Positions 52,650-63,570 of a stretch of DNA of 64,000 nt are shown here, one piece after another. Where the stretch lies: the NCBI GenBank assembly GCA_047975215.1, contig JBKEDD010000005.1, positions 62,001-126,000 of the forward strand, read 5' to 3'. Source of the stretch: JAGRMG01 sp047975215. GTDB lineage: Bacteria; Pseudomonadota; Alphaproteobacteria; Rhodobacterales; Rhodobacteraceae. Positions within the stretch are counted from its first letter, which is position 1; the number at the start of each line of letters is the position of its first letter. The notes under the pieces were generated by a model. The model was not told the origin of the DNA and ran no database searches. It saw nothing but the letters and a program-made list of their open reading frames with translations. The translations under genes were made by a program, and so were the position numbers.

Positions 52650-54562
52650 TTCGGTCCTCCCTTTGAATTTCCTGACTGGTCGTACATCTGGTCGATCAGG
52701 TGCTTGTGCCTCTGTTCGACAAATCCGCGTTTCAATTTCATCGTTGCCGTCAGTTCCTCATCCTCGGCGGTCAGCAGCACGTCGATCAAGCGGAAATCCT
52801 TGATCTGCTCGACACGCGCGAATTCCTTGTTGACGGCGGCGACCTCGGCGGCGATCAGCTCGCGCACTTCCCTGGCCGCGCAGAGCGAGGCAAAGTTGGA
52901 GAACGGCACCTTGTTTTCCTGCGCGAATTTCTCGACGTTTTCCTGGTCGATCATAACCAGCGCCGTCAGATACTTGCGCCGGTCGCCGATGATGACCGCG
53001 TCCGAGATGTAGTGGCTGAACTTCAGCCGGCTTTCGATTTCCGCCGGGGTGATGTTCTTGCCGCCGGCGGTGATGATGATGTCCTTGATCCGCCCGGTGA
53101 TGGTGACATAGCCGTCTTCGTCCATCCGGCCCATGTCGCCGGTCTTCAGCCAGCCGTCGGCAGTGAAGGACTCGGCAGTCTTTTCGTTGTTGCGCCAGTA
53201 TCCCTGGAAGTTGTTCAAACCGCGGGTCTGTATCTCGCCATCCTCGGCGATGCGCACCTCGATCCCCGGGACGGCCTTGCCGATGGTGCCCAGCCGGTTT
53301 TCTTCCGGCGTGTTGATGGTGGCGATGCCGGCGGTTTCGGTCATTCCGAACCCTTCGACCAGCGGCACCCCGATCGCCCAGTACCATTTCAGCAGCTCGG
53401 GCGAGATGGGCGCCGCGCCGGTACCGCCGCGGCGCATCCTGTCCATGCCCAGCATCCGGCGCAGATTCCGCAGCGCCAGCATGTCCCAGAACCAGTACCG
53501 CGCCGCCACACCGGCGGGCACCGGCCTGTTTTCGACCAGATAGCCGGCGCGTTTCTGCCCCGCCCTCAGTGCCATGCCAAAGGCCGCCCGGCCCAGCGGC
53601 GTTGCCTCCTGCGTCAGGATCAGCACCTGGGAATAGATCTTCTCCCAGACACGCGGAACGGCGGTAAAGGTGGCCGGGCTGACCTCCTGGAGGTTGGCGA
53701 ACACGGTTTCCGGGCTTTCCGCGAAGTTGACCGTGCATTTGCTGGCCAGCGGGAAATAGATCGACACGTCGCGTTCCAGGATATGACACAGCGGCAGGAA
53801 ACAAAGCTGTTCGTCGGTCTCGAGCGCGGGCAGCCGGTGGGCGCCCGCCTCGATCGCGGCCATGATGTTCTCGTGGCTCAGCATCGCGCCCTTGGGCGCG
53901 CCGGTCGTGCCCGAGGTATAGATCAGAAGCGCGGTGTCCTCGGGCCGCGCTCTGGCGATTTCGTCCTCGAACGCGCCGGGTTCGTCGGAATCGGCCTTGC
54001 GCCCGATCTCGTAAAGGTCGCCGATGAAAACGCATTTCGGGTGGTTCAGGTCGTGCAGGCCCTCGTCTTCGAGGATGATGACATTCATCAGCCCCGGCAT
54101 TTCGGACTCCGATTTCAGGAACTTGTCCAATTGTTCCTCGTCCTCGACGATCAGGAAACGGCTGTCGCTGTCATTGACGAGATAGGTAAGCTGTTTTGCC
54201 GAGTCGGTCGTGTAGACGCCCGAGGCGATGCCGCCGACGCACTGGATGCCCAGATCGGCATAGGCCCATTCCTTGCGGTCCTCGCTCAGGATCGAAACGA
54301 CCTCGCCGCGTTTCAGGCCAAGCTTGCGCAGCCCCATGCCTATCCACTTGGCGTGGGTCCAGTAGTCGGCCCAGGAATAGGCTTTCCAGATGCCGAAATC
54401 CTTTTCGCGATGCGCGGTGCGATCGCCCAGATCGGCGCAGCGTTTGGCGAACAGTCCGACGATGGTATCGGTGCCGTCCACCATCACCGGGCGTTGCCCG
54501 GGCGTGGCATTGACGCTGACGCCGTTGATCAGGGTCTGGGGCAGGGCAGAGCGTGCATCCAT
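52646..54562 (-). CDS. AMP-forming long-chain acyl-CoA ligase, cassette 2
   Basis: Predicted 638 residues of the long-chain acyl-CoA synthetase group. P-loop YTSGTTGAPKG, GGTGAAPISPELLKW and FGMTETAG linker, hinge TGDMGRMDEDGYVTITGR and the catalytic-lysine region near TATMKLKRGFV are intact. ATG at 54562 is preceded by GGAGGTGA, which is also the end of livF. It activates a carboxylic acid to CoA thioester. Coupled to the Liv importer genes on both sides. Confidence 0.9.
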   Translation of the reverse strand: MDARSALPQTLINGVSVNATPGQRPVMVDGTDTIVGLFAKRCADLGDRTAHREKDFGIWKAYSWADYWTHAKWIGMGLRKLGLKRGEVVSILSEDRKEWAYADLGIQCVGGIASGVYTTDSAKQLTYLVNDSDSRFLIVEDEEQLDKFLKSESEMPGLMNVIILEDEGLHDLNHPKCVFIGDLYEIGRKADSDEPGAFEDEIARARPEDTALLIYTSGTTGAPKGAMLSHENIMAAIEAGAHRLPALETDEQLCFLPLCHILERDVSIYFPLASKCTVNFAESPETVFANLQEVSPATFTAVPRVWEKIYSQVLILTQEATPLGRAAFGMALRAGQKRAGYLVENRPVPAGVAARYWFWDMLALRNLRRMLGMDRMRRGGTGAAPISPELLKWYWAIGVPLVEGFGMTETAGIATINTPEENRLGTIGKAVPGIEVRIAEDGEIQTRGLNNFQGYWRNNEKTAESFTADGWLKTGDMGRMDEDGYVTITGRIKDIIITAGGKNITPAEIESRLKFSHYISDAVIIGDRRKYLTALVMIDQENVEKFAQENKVPFSNFASLCAAREVRELIAAEVAAVNKEFARVEQIKDFRLIDVLLTAEDEELTATMKLKRGFVEQRHKHLIDQMYDQSGNSKGGPK

Positions 54563-54566
54563 CCTG

Positions 54567-55343
54567 TCACCTCCAGGTTTTCTTGCGTTTCCAGCGCCGC
54601 TGATCGCGGGCGCCTTCCTCTTGCACACCCAGATAGAAATTCTGGATGTCCTCGGATTTCAGCAACTCCTGGGCGCTGCCGTCCATGACGATACGCCCGA
54701 CCTCCATCACATAGCCATGATGGGCCAGTTCCAGCGCCGCCGCGGCGTTCTGTTCGACCAGCATCATGGTTACTCCGCGCTCCTGGTTCAACCGTTTCAG
54801 GATGGCGAAAATCTCCTGCACCAGGATCGGCGACAGACCAAGGCTGGGTTCGTCCAGCAGCATGATCCTGGGCCTGCCCATCAATCCGCGCCCGATTGCC
54901 AGCATCTGCTGCTGCCCGCCCGAAAGGGTGCCGGCTTCCTGCGCGCGGCGCTGTTTCAGGACCGGAAAATAGTTGAACACGATCTCGCGGTCGGCCTCGA
55001 TCTCGGCCTTGTCCGACCGGGTGTAGGCGCCAAGGCTGAGGTTCTCGTCCACACTCAGAAGCGGGAACACCTCGCGCCCTTCGGGGACATGCACGATGCC
55101 GGCCTCGACCACCTTGTGCGGCTCCATCCCCTGAATCTCGCGCCCCTCGAAGATGATCTTGCCCTTTTCCGGGTCCATGACGCCGCTGATCGTCTTCATC
55201 AGCGTCGTCTTGCCGGCCCCGTTGGCGCCGAGGATCGACACGATCTGCCCCTCGCGCACATCCAGGCTCACGCCGCGGATCGCCATGATCGGTCCATAGT
55301 AGCTTTCGATGTTGCGGACCTTGAGGATCGGATCGCCGCTCAT
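54567..55343 (-). CDS. livF: Liv-type ABC transporter ATPase (LivF), cassette 2
   Basis: Predicted 258 residues. Walker A GANGAGKTT, signature LSGGQQQMLAIGRGL, Walker B IMLLDEPSLGLSP, switch LVEQNAAAAL; basic tail RRWKRKKTW as in the cassette 1 copy. ATG at 55343 overlaps the livG stop. Confidence 0.92.
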   Translation of the reverse strand: MSGDPILKVRNIESYYGPIMAIRGVSLDVREGQIVSILGANGAGKTTLMKTISGVMDPEKGKIIFEGREIQGMEPHKVVEAGIVHVPEGREVFPLLSVDENLSLGAYTRSDKAEIEADREIVFNYFPVLKQRRAQEAGTLSGGQQQMLAIGRGLMGRPRIMLLDEPSLGLSPILVQEIFAILKRLNQERGVTMMLVEQNAAAALELAHHGYVMEVGRIVMDGSAQELLKSEDIQNFYLGVQEEGARDQRRWKRKKTWR

Positions 55344-56104
55344 GCCGCTTTCCCCAGATAGGCTTCGATCACCGCCGGATCGGATTGCACTTCGGCCGGT
55401 GTGCCCAGGGCCAGACGCGCACCGTCGGCCATCGCCAGCACCCTGTCGGACACGCCCGACACCAGGCCCATGTCGTGTTCGACCATCAGTACGGTGATGC
55501 CCATCTGCCGGCGGATGTCGTCGATCCACCAGCGCATGTCGGTCGTTTCCTCGACCGACAGGCCCGAGGCGGGTTCGTCCAGCAGCAGAAGCTTGGGTCC
55601 GGTGGCCAGCGCCCGGCCCACTTCGACGACCTTGCGCACACCGTAGGGCAGCCCGGCGATCATCTTGTCGCGGTATGCCTGAAGGTCGAGGAAGTCGATG
55701 ATTTCCTCGACGAAATGCCGGTTCTGGATCTCTGCCTTGCGCACCGACGGCGTAAAGAAGATTTCCGACAACAGGTTCGAGCGGCGATGCCGGTGCCGCC
55801 CCACCAGCAGGTTCTGCAACACGGTGGCGTGGTCGAACAGTTCGATGTTCTGAAAGGTCCGCGCCACCCCCCAGGAGGCCACGGCATCGGGACGCGCGCG
55901 CAGCAGATCGTGCCCGTCGAACCGGATCGCGCCTTCCTGCGGGTCATAGAACCGCGAGATCAGGTTGAAAACGGTCGACTTGCCGGCGCCGTTTGGTCCG
56001 ACGATGGCAAAGACTTCACCGGCCTCGACCGAGAATGACAGTTTGTCCACCGCCGTCAGCCCGCCGAACCTCAGCGTCACGGACTCAAGCTCGAGCAGGC
56101 TCAT
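55340..56104 (-). CDS. livG: Liv-type ABC transporter ATPase (LivG), cassette 2
   Basis: Predicted 254 residues. Walker A GPNGAGKST, ARTFQNIELFD Q-loop, LPYGVRKVVEVGRAL signature, LLLLDEP Walker B, VEHDMGLV switch. ATG at 56104 overlaps the livM stop (ATGA). The longer frame to 56698 is an artefact of the livM overlap. Confidence 0.92.
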   Translation of the reverse strand: MSLLELESVTLRFGGLTAVDKLSFSVEAGEVFAIVGPNGAGKSTVFNLISRFYDPQEGAIRFDGHDLLRARPDAVASWGVARTFQNIELFDHATVLQNLLVGRHRHRRSNLLSEIFFTPSVRKAEIQNRHFVEEIIDFLDLQAYRDKMIAGLPYGVRKVVEVGRALATGPKLLLLDEPASGLSVEETTDMRWWIDDIRRQMGITVLMVEHDMGLVSGVSDRVLAMADGARLALGTPAEVQSDPAVIEAYLGKAA

Positions 56105-57198
56105 CTCAAACGCTCCGTCTTGAGGTAGGATTTCTGCCGCTTGAACATGTCCTTGCGGTAGAACGGGAACAGTTCGAACCAGGTGCGGATCTTGAGCCAG
56201 CGGCCATAGATGCCCATCGGCTCGAACAGGATGAAGGCGATCAGGATCATGCCGAAGATGCCGAACTCCAGCCCCGGTATGGCGACCGACGTACCGCCCA
56301 GTATCCAGCCGACATATTCCTTGGCGATCGACAGGAACTGAGGCAGGAAGCCGATCACGATGGCGCCGAAGAACGCACCGTGGATCGACCCGAGACCGCC
56401 GATCACGATCATCATCAAGAGCTGGATCGAGATCACGACACTGAAGGTCTCGTTGTTGAACGCACCGGCATAAAGGCCCATCAGCGCACCGGCCCAGCCG
56501 GTCACGGCACAGGACAGCCCGAACGAGATCGTCTTGGTGCGGGCGACGTTCACCCCCATCGCCTGGGCCGAAACCTCGCTGTCGCGCACCGCTATGAACG
56601 CCCGCCCCAACGGCGCCCGCAGCAGGTTGATATAACCCAGCGTCACCAATACTGCCACCGTCAGCACCAGCCAGTAGAAGGCGCCCGGTGTCCCCCACCG
56701 TTCGATCTCGACTCCGAACACGTTGACGGGGGGCGCGAACTTGCCGCCCACGCCGCCGGTCCAGGCGTCTGTCAGCACGATGATGTCATCGACGAGGATC
56801 GACAGGGCAAGCGTGAAGATCGCCAGATAGATGCCATGCAGACGAAGTGCCGGAATGGCGATGACCGCACCGGCAAACCCGGTCAGGATGCCGGCCAGCG
56901 GAAATGCCAGCATGAAGGGCAGGCCGGCTTCCATCATGATGATGCAGGCATAGCAGCCCGCCGCCAGAAACGCCGCATGGCCCAGCGATGCCTGTCCGGT
57001 GTGACCGGTCAGCACCATCAGCCCAAGCCCGGCGATGGCCCAGATCAGCACATTGGTCAACTCGCCCAGAAAGAACACGTCCAACAGCCAGGGCGCGGCG
57101 ACCGCGACCGCCAGCAGCACCAGGTAGAGCGTCAGTTGATAGCCATCCTTCCAGGGCCGGATATCCTGCATGTAGTCGGTCTTGAATACGATCCGCAT
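56101..57198 (-). CDS. livM: Liv-type ABC permease (LivM), cassette 2
   Basis: Predicted 365-residue membrane protein; GLGLMVLTGHTGQASLGHAAF and GIYLAIFTLALS are LivM signatures and AVRDSEVSAQAMGVN is the coupling loop. Starts four bases after the livH stop. Confidence 0.91.
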   Translation of the reverse strand: MRIVFKTDYMQDIRPWKDGYQLTLYLVLLAVAVAAPWLLDVFFLGELTNVLIWAIAGLGLMVLTGHTGQASLGHAAFLAAGCYACIIMMEAGLPFMLAFPLAGILTGFAGAVIAIPALRLHGIYLAIFTLALSILVDDIIVLTDAWTGGVGGKFAPPVNVFGVEIERWGTPGAFYWLVLTVAVLVTLGYINLLRAPLGRAFIAVRDSEVSAQAMGVNVARTKTISFGLSCAVTGWAGALMGLYAGAFNNETFSVVISIQLLMMIVIGGLGSIHGAFFGAIVIGFLPQFLSIAKEYVGWILGGTSVAIPGLEFGIFGMILIAFILFEPMGIYGRWLKIRTWFELFPFYRKDMFKRQKSYLKTERLR

Positions 57199-57202
57199 GG
57201 TG

Positions 57203-58078
57203 TCAGACCTTCTTGACGCGCACTTGGCTGAACAGCCCGTGCGGACGGAAGACGAGCACAGCCAGCAGCAGCGCGTAGGGTGCGATCTGGCTGTATCCGG
57301 CGGCGATGTAGCGGCTGGCGAAGGGTTCGATCACGCCAACGATCAGACCGCCGGCCAAAGCGCCCGGAAGGCTGCCGAACCCGCCGATCACGGCGGCCGC
57401 GAACGCCTTGATCCCCAGGAGGCCGCTGTTGGGATCGACCGAACCCTTGGCGGCGAACAGGATGCCGGCGACACAGGCTACCGCCCCGGCCAGCGCCCAG
57501 ATCAGCCCCTGCACCCGTTTGACGGGAACGCCCATGTAATAGGCCGCCAACTGGTTCTGCGATGCCCCCTGCATCGCCAGCCCCAGTTTGGTACGGTTGA
57601 AGAATTCGTATAGCCCCCAGGTCAGCAGCACCGTCACAACGATGACCGCCACGTCCTCAAGCCCCAGGACCAGCCCGCCGAACGCGACCTCCCTGCCGGC
57701 AAGCGGATTTTGCAGCGTCTGCGGATTGTGGCCCCAGATCAGCCCGGCAACGAAGCGGATGACAAAGCCCAGCGCGATGGTCAGGATCACCACCGCGGTC
57801 TGGCTTTGCCCGAACATCAGCCGGATCACGAACCGGTCCAGCGCATAGCCCAGCGCCGCCATGATGCTCAGCGAGATCGGCAGCGACAGCCAGAACGGCA
57901 GGCCCATGTATTCGGTGTTGGTCAGCCCGATGGTGACGAATGCGCCCAGCATCATGAAGTCGCCCTGGGCGAAATTCACGGCCTCGGTGGCTTTGTAGAT
58001 CAGCACGAAACCCAGCGCGACCAGGCCGTAGACACAGCCGTTGGCGAGCCCGCTGACGAGGAGCTGCAAGTTATCCAA
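57203..58078 (-). CDS. livH: Liv-type ABC permease (LivH), cassette 2
   Basis: Predicted 291-residue membrane protein with GLANGCVYGLVALGFVLIYK and VNFAQGDFMMLG. TTG at 58078 is the start, seven bases after GGAGG. Follows the MDR reductase by 81 nt. Confidence 0.91.
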   Translation of the reverse strand: MDNLQLLVSGLANGCVYGLVALGFVLIYKATEAVNFAQGDFMMLGAFVTIGLTNTEYMGLPFWLSLPISLSIMAALGYALDRFVIRLMFGQSQTAVVILTIALGFVIRFVAGLIWGHNPQTLQNPLAGREVAFGGLVLGLEDVAVIVVTVLLTWGLYEFFNRTKLGLAMQGASQNQLAAYYMGVPVKRVQGLIWALAGAVACVAGILFAAKGSVDPNSGLLGIKAFAAAVIGGFGSLPGALAGGLIVGVIEPFASRYIAAGYSQIAPYALLLAVLVFRPHGLFSQVRVKKV

Positions 58079-58159
58079 ATCCGTCCTCCCTGCGCCGGTT
58101 ACCCGGTCGTGTTCTGATGCGCCCGGCGGTTCTTTTCTTTCCGGGCGTCCTGTTGGATC

Positions 58160-59194
58160 TTATGGTGTTATCATGACCTTTCCATCGGTCTTTTCCAGCG
58201 CCCCGGCCAAAGCTGACACAACGTCATCCAGCCGCAGCCGCGCCGAGACATCGGTTGTCCAGCGTCCGTCGGCAAAGCGAGACTGAACCTCGGCCGCGAT
58301 GCGGGCCTGATCCTCGGGGGGCGTGGTCTGCATCCACCGGGTCAGCCAGAACCCTTCGATCCGTTTGCCCATGAAGATCAACTGCCCCATCTGCGTCAGT
58401 TTCGGAGGTTCTGCCGACAGCTTGCCATAGCTGATCCAGCGCGCGCCCGTGGGCATCGCGGCAAAGATCCGCTCGGAAAGCTGGTCGGACACCGCATCGA
58501 GAAACACGCGCGGTTTCAGCCGCAGGCTAAGGCTGGCGAACTTTTCCACGACATCCGGGGCGGTCGTCACGAGAACCTCTGCCGCGCCGGCCCGGCTCAC
58601 GATCTCGACGGCATCGTTCCGGCGCACCAGTGCGATGGGTTTCAGCCCCAGGTCGCGGCCCAGCGCGCACATGAGCTTGCCCAGCTGGCTGGTTGCCGCA
58701 GAAATGACGAAGGCATCGCCATCGGCCCGCGCGATATCGACCATCGCCATTGCGGTCATCGGGTTGACGATCTGCGCCGCGCCGTCCTCGTCCGAGATCT
58801 CGGGTCGCAGCGGCACGCAGGTTTGCGCCGAGGTAATGGCATATTCCGCCCAGGTGCCCGAAGTCGGGACCGTCACCACGAAGGCCACGCGCCGGCCATG
58901 AAGGCCCTCGGCACCCGCGCCGGCCGCCACCACGTCGCCGCACCCTTCGAATCCCGCCGGCGCGCCCTTGACGCGCGGCTGGCCGTATTCGCCCTTGATG
59001 AAGTGCAGATCGGACGGGTTGACCGAAGCCATGCGCATCCGGATCAACACCTGCCCCGGACCCGGCCGGGGCACCGCGAGCCGCGCACGTTCCAGATGCA
59101 GCGCGGCATCCGCGATCGTCGGGCCGGTGGCAGTGCCGGAATAACCGTCTCCGGTCTGTACCACCGCTGTCATCGTTTCGGGTATGTCCGTCAT
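58160..59194 (-). CDS. MDR-family zinc-free oxidoreductase (quinone/2-enoyl reductase-like)
   Basis: Predicted 344 residues. N-terminal GroES-like domain with ASVNPSDLHFIKGEYGQ and FEGCGDVVAAGAG; the catalytic zinc ligands of alcohol dehydrogenases are missing. The NAD(P) domain follows with VISAATSQLGKLM in place of a strict GxxGxxG. It resembles mitochondrial-type trans-2-enoyl reductases. Substrate may be the CoA thioester or a derivative made by this operon. Start overlaps the TetR stop (ATGA). Confidence 0.82.
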   Translation of the reverse strand: MTDIPETMTAVVQTGDGYSGTATGPTIADAALHLERARLAVPRPGPGQVLIRMRMASVNPSDLHFIKGEYGQPRVKGAPAGFEGCGDVVAAGAGAEGLHGRRVAFVVTVPTSGTWAEYAITSAQTCVPLRPEISDEDGAAQIVNPMTAMAMVDIARADGDAFVISAATSQLGKLMCALGRDLGLKPIALVRRNDAVEIVSRAGAAEVLVTTAPDVVEKFASLSLRLKPRVFLDAVSDQLSERIFAAMPTGARWISYGKLSAEPPKLTQMGQLIFMGKRIEGFWLTRWMQTTPPEDQARIAAEVQSRFADGRWTTDVSARLRLDDVVSALAGALEKTDGKVMITP

Positions 59195-59877
59195 GGCGTA
59201 CCTCCATCTGCCGGGGCAGGAAGTTCGGGCCAGCTTTGCGCCGCCAGGTCCACCCCGAGGCCGAGCATGGCAAAGCGGACCACTTCACGCGCCAGGCGTT
59301 CGAGTTTTTCGGGCGTGTCCTCGGCACGCTCGGAATACCATGTCACCGGGCTGTGCAATGCGCTCATGAAGCATTGTATCGTTATCGCGAACGGTTCGCC
59401 CACCCGCAGCGTGCCGTTCTCCGCGCCCTCGCGCACGACCTCGCGGAACCGCCGCTCGTAGGCGTCGCGCTCCTCAATGTGCCGCGCCATTGCCTCGTGC
59501 TGTTCGGGCGTGGTGTTGCCAAAGCGGTGCATCTGCAAGCTTTCGCGATGTACCTGCATGAAGGCATGATGCGCAAACATCGCCCCGACATGGCCAAGCG
59601 CCATCAACGCAAGCCGTTCGGGGGCTTCCAGTTCGGCACGGTAGCCCGGTTCCGTCGCTTCAAAGACGATCTGCATTCCGCGTTCGCGCACGGCGTTGAA
59701 CAGATCCATCTTGGACGGGAAATAGTGATAGACCCGGCCCTTCGTCGCGCCCATGCGGCGGGCCACCGAGTCGATTGAGGTGGCGGCATAGCCGCGCGCC
59801 TGGAAACACAACGCCGCGGCGGCCAGAAGTTCTTCAAGCCTGTCGGTCAGCGGCTCGGTATCCTGGTTGGCTATCAC
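59191..59877 (-). CDS. TetR/AcrR-family transcriptional regulator
   Basis: Predicted 228 residues. N-terminal helix-turn-helix (about 25-65) with GYAATSIDSVARRMGATKGRVYHYF, then a ligand-binding helical domain. GTG at 59877 is chosen because GGAG lies upstream and the family pattern then starts about 20 residues in. It heads the leftward operon MDR-livHMGF-ligase-binding protein and probably represses it through the palindrome at 59922-59941, with an acyl-CoA or the imported acid as inducer (inference). Confidence 0.88.
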   Translation of the reverse strand: MIANQDTEPLTDRLEELLAAAALCFQARGYAATSIDSVARRMGATKGRVYHYFPSKMDLFNAVRERGMQIVFEATEPGYRAELEAPERLALMALGHVGAMFAHHAFMQVHRESLQMHRFGNTTPEQHEAMARHIEERDAYERRFREVVREGAENGTLRVGEPFAITIQCFMSALHSPVTWYSERAEDTPEKLERLAREVVRFAMLGLGVDLAAQSWPELPAPADGGTP

Positions 59878-59921
59878 GTCGCGTCCGGCTCCTGTGCGTG
59901 CGCTATTCTGCCGCACAGGCG

Positions 59922-59941
59922 AACATACTGCCGGGTATGTT
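59922..59941. promoter_or_regulatory. palindromic operator candidate at the TetR promoter
   Basis: AACATAC (59922-59928) and GTATGTT (59935-59941) are 7-bp perfect arms around TGCCGG. On the minus strand a perfect TTGACA (59941-59946) starts at its edge, so the palindrome fills the -35/-10 spacer; the expected -10 (59918-59923) is weak. Position suits TetR autorepression. Confidence 0.6.
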
Positions 59942-59989
59942 GTCAATCGTTTCCTGCGCCGGTTCCGTTCCCGCAACCGGCGTGCGGTG

Positions 59990-60868
59990 TCAGGTCGCGA
60001 CGAATTCCCCGGCCGCATAGCCCTGAAGATACAACAGCGCGGTCAGGTCGCCGTGATTGATCCGCACTTCGCATTCTGCTGCTACGGCCGGTTTGGCATG
60101 CAGCGCGACGCCGGTTCCGGCCCGGTGCAGCATGCCCAGATCGTTGGCGCCGTCGCCCACGGCGATCACCTCCGCCTCGGCAATGCCCAGCCGGGCGGTG
60201 ATCTGTTCCAGTGCCTCGACCTTGGCTGCCCGGCCCAGGATTGGGCGCCGCACGTCGCCGGACAGAACGCCGCCTTCGACAAGCAGCACATTGGCCTGGT
60301 TTTCGTCAAAGCCCAGCAGGCCGGCCACCCGCGCGGTGAAGGCGGTGAACCCGCCCGAGACGAGCGCGGTGTGCGCGCCATTCGCCCGCATCGTCGCCAC
60401 CAGTTCGCGGCCACCCGGCATCAGCGTGATTCGTTCGCGCAGAACCCGGTCGGTCACACTCGCTTCGAGCCCCTTCAGCAGACCGACCCGTTCGATCAGC
60501 GCGGCCTCGAAATCCAGTTCGCCGTTCATCGCCCGCGCGGTGATCTCGCGCACCCGGTCGCCGACCCCTGCGACCTCGGCCAGTTCGTCGATACATTCCT
60601 GTTCGATCATGGTGCTGTCCATGTCGGCCAGGAGCATCCTCTTGCGCCGTCCGGTTCCCGGCTGCACCACCAGATCGACACCCAGCCCCTGCAAATCCTC
60701 CCAGACCTCCCACAGATTGTCGGGACGCGAAGGCAGCGGCAGTTCCACGGCGATCCCCTGCGCCAGCACCGTGGCCGGGCCGCCGCCCCAGGCGCTGCGC
60801 AGATTTTCGATCAGCCCCGGCTCCAGCGACGGTTCGGCCGGGTCGGTCAACAGGGTGGCAATGAACAT
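59990..60868 (-). CDS. serB: phosphoserine phosphatase
   Basis: Predicted 292 residues. HAD motif I is DMDSTMIEQE, motif II VSGGFTAFT, motif III/IV GDGANDLGML, so the catalytic Asp pair is intact. An N-terminal ~80-residue ACT-like region precedes it. Last step of serine synthesis. ATG at 60868 with GGAAG upstream; single gene, downstream of the TetR intergenic region on the same strand. Confidence 0.95.
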   Translation of the reverse strand: MFIATLLTDPAEPSLEPGLIENLRSAWGGGPATVLAQGIAVELPLPSRPDNLWEVWEDLQGLGVDLVVQPGTGRRKRMLLADMDSTMIEQECIDELAEVAGVGDRVREITARAMNGELDFEAALIERVGLLKGLEASVTDRVLRERITLMPGGRELVATMRANGAHTALVSGGFTAFTARVAGLLGFDENQANVLLVEGGVLSGDVRRPILGRAAKVEALEQITARLGIAEAEVIAVGDGANDLGMLHRAGTGVALHAKPAVAAECEVRINHGDLTALLYLQGYAAGEFVAT

Positions 60869-60980
60869 GGGGCGGTCTTCCGGCAGGCGGCGGCGATGCC
60901 GCGTTGTTGGTTCAGGCGCCGCTCTAGCGCCATTTGCGGTCGCGTGAAACCCCCGGGCCGGGCATGTCCGCCCCGCCGCG

Positions 60981-61610
60981 CTACCGCGCCATGGCCGGCC
61001 GCGCTTTGACGGCTTCGTACCAGGCAAGGGTGGCGGCGTTCTGCTCGGGGATGTGCCGGCGCACCACGCGGGCGAATTCGATCATCACGAAAGCGGTGAT
61101 GTCAGGCAGGGTGAAGCTGTCGCAAGCCAGATACCGGCTTTGGCGCAGGCGGTCTTCCATCAGGTCGAAGAACAGCCCGATGCGGATCTGCGCGCGCTCG
61201 GCCAGTTCGGGAATCTGGTCGAAGTCAACCGGCCCGGTGATGGCGCGGCCTTTCATACGCGGGTTTGCATTGCGCAGCGCCTCGGCGATGGGAAGGCCGC
61301 CCTGCTGTTCGACGACGGCGTTCCACATCAGAACCAGTGCGCGGATCTCGGGCGTCGTGCCCATCAGGGGTGGGTCGGGAAACATCTCTTCCAGATAGGC
61401 GGCGATGGCGATGTTCTCGGTCAGGACGGTACCGGCGTCTGTCACCAGGACCGGCACGGTGGCGCGCGGATTGACCAGAAGGAATTCGGGCGTCAGTTGC
61501 TCGCCCGCGGCGATCGAGACCTCGCGGGTCTCGATGGTCAGCCCCTTCTCGGCGATGAACAGCCGCGCGCGGCGCGGGCTGGGGGCGGTGGAACAATCAT
61601 AGAAAATCAC
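60981..61610 (-). CDS. glutathione S-transferase family protein
   Basis: Predicted 209 residues: thioredoxin-like N-terminal domain with a DCSTAPSPRR active-site region, the cis-Pro loop TVPVL and the glutathione-binding TENIAIAAYLEE, then an all-helical C-terminal domain. Start is GTG at 61610. Substrate unknown. 113 nt upstream of serB on the same strand. Confidence 0.87.
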   Translation of the reverse strand: MIFYDCSTAPSPRRARLFIAEKGLTIETREVSIAAGEQLTPEFLLVNPRATVPVLVTDAGTVLTENIAIAAYLEEMFPDPPLMGTTPEIRALVLMWNAVVEQQGGLPIAEALRNANPRMKGRAITGPVDFDQIPELAERAQIRIGLFFDLMEDRLRQSRYLACDSFTLPDITAFVMIEFARVVRRHIPEQNAATLAWYEAVKARPAMAR

Positions 61611-61714
61611 TGGCGGTCCCTGGTTGGCGAAACGTCACATCAACGATAGGCGCACTGTCCGGCCGGGACAATGCACAGGCTGTTTGATCGCAGGTCATGC
61701 CGGGGACGGGATGC

Positions 61715-61744
61715 GTGGCGAAGGCCGCAACAGGCCTTCACCAC
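61715..61744 (-). terminator. hairpin downstream of the DUF1254 gene
   Basis: GAAGGCC (61720-61726) and GGCCTTC (61733-61739) with six bases between; the stem extends by GTGG/CCAC after one mismatch. It sits 16 nt past the DUF1254 stop. No T-run, so moderate confidence. The rest of 61611-61759 shows nothing else. Confidence 0.45.
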
Positions 61745-61759
61745 ATGGTCGTGATCGGG

Positions 61760-63367
<1,608 letters not shown>

Positions 63368-63428
63368 AACCACAGAACCTAGAATTCGAATTGAAGTGTG
63401 CGAAACCCTGAGAGAGAACCCGGATTCA

Positions 63429-63446
63429 TGCAACAAGAAAGTTGCA
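63429..63446. promoter_or_regulatory. inverted repeat upstream of the DUF1254 gene
   Basis: TGCAAC (63429-63434) and GTTGCA (63441-63446) flank AAGAAA, 62 nt upstream of the DUF1254 start. Operator-sized, but the arms are short and no promoter is clear. Confidence 0.35.
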
Positions 63447-63570
63447 AGGTAGCCACACGTTCGCGGCGAGTTCCGGCTTGCGCCAGCGCGCGACGATCCG
63501 CCCGCCGTGTCCTGGCATTGCCGGGTCGTTTCCGGATCGAATATCGGCTTTGCGACCCTGCACAGCCGCT

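Noticed and set aside
51180..53012. 610-codon plus-strand frame crossing three minus-strand genes
   Set aside because: It runs through the AsnB-like, binding-protein and ligase genes and has no recognisable fold or ribosome site.
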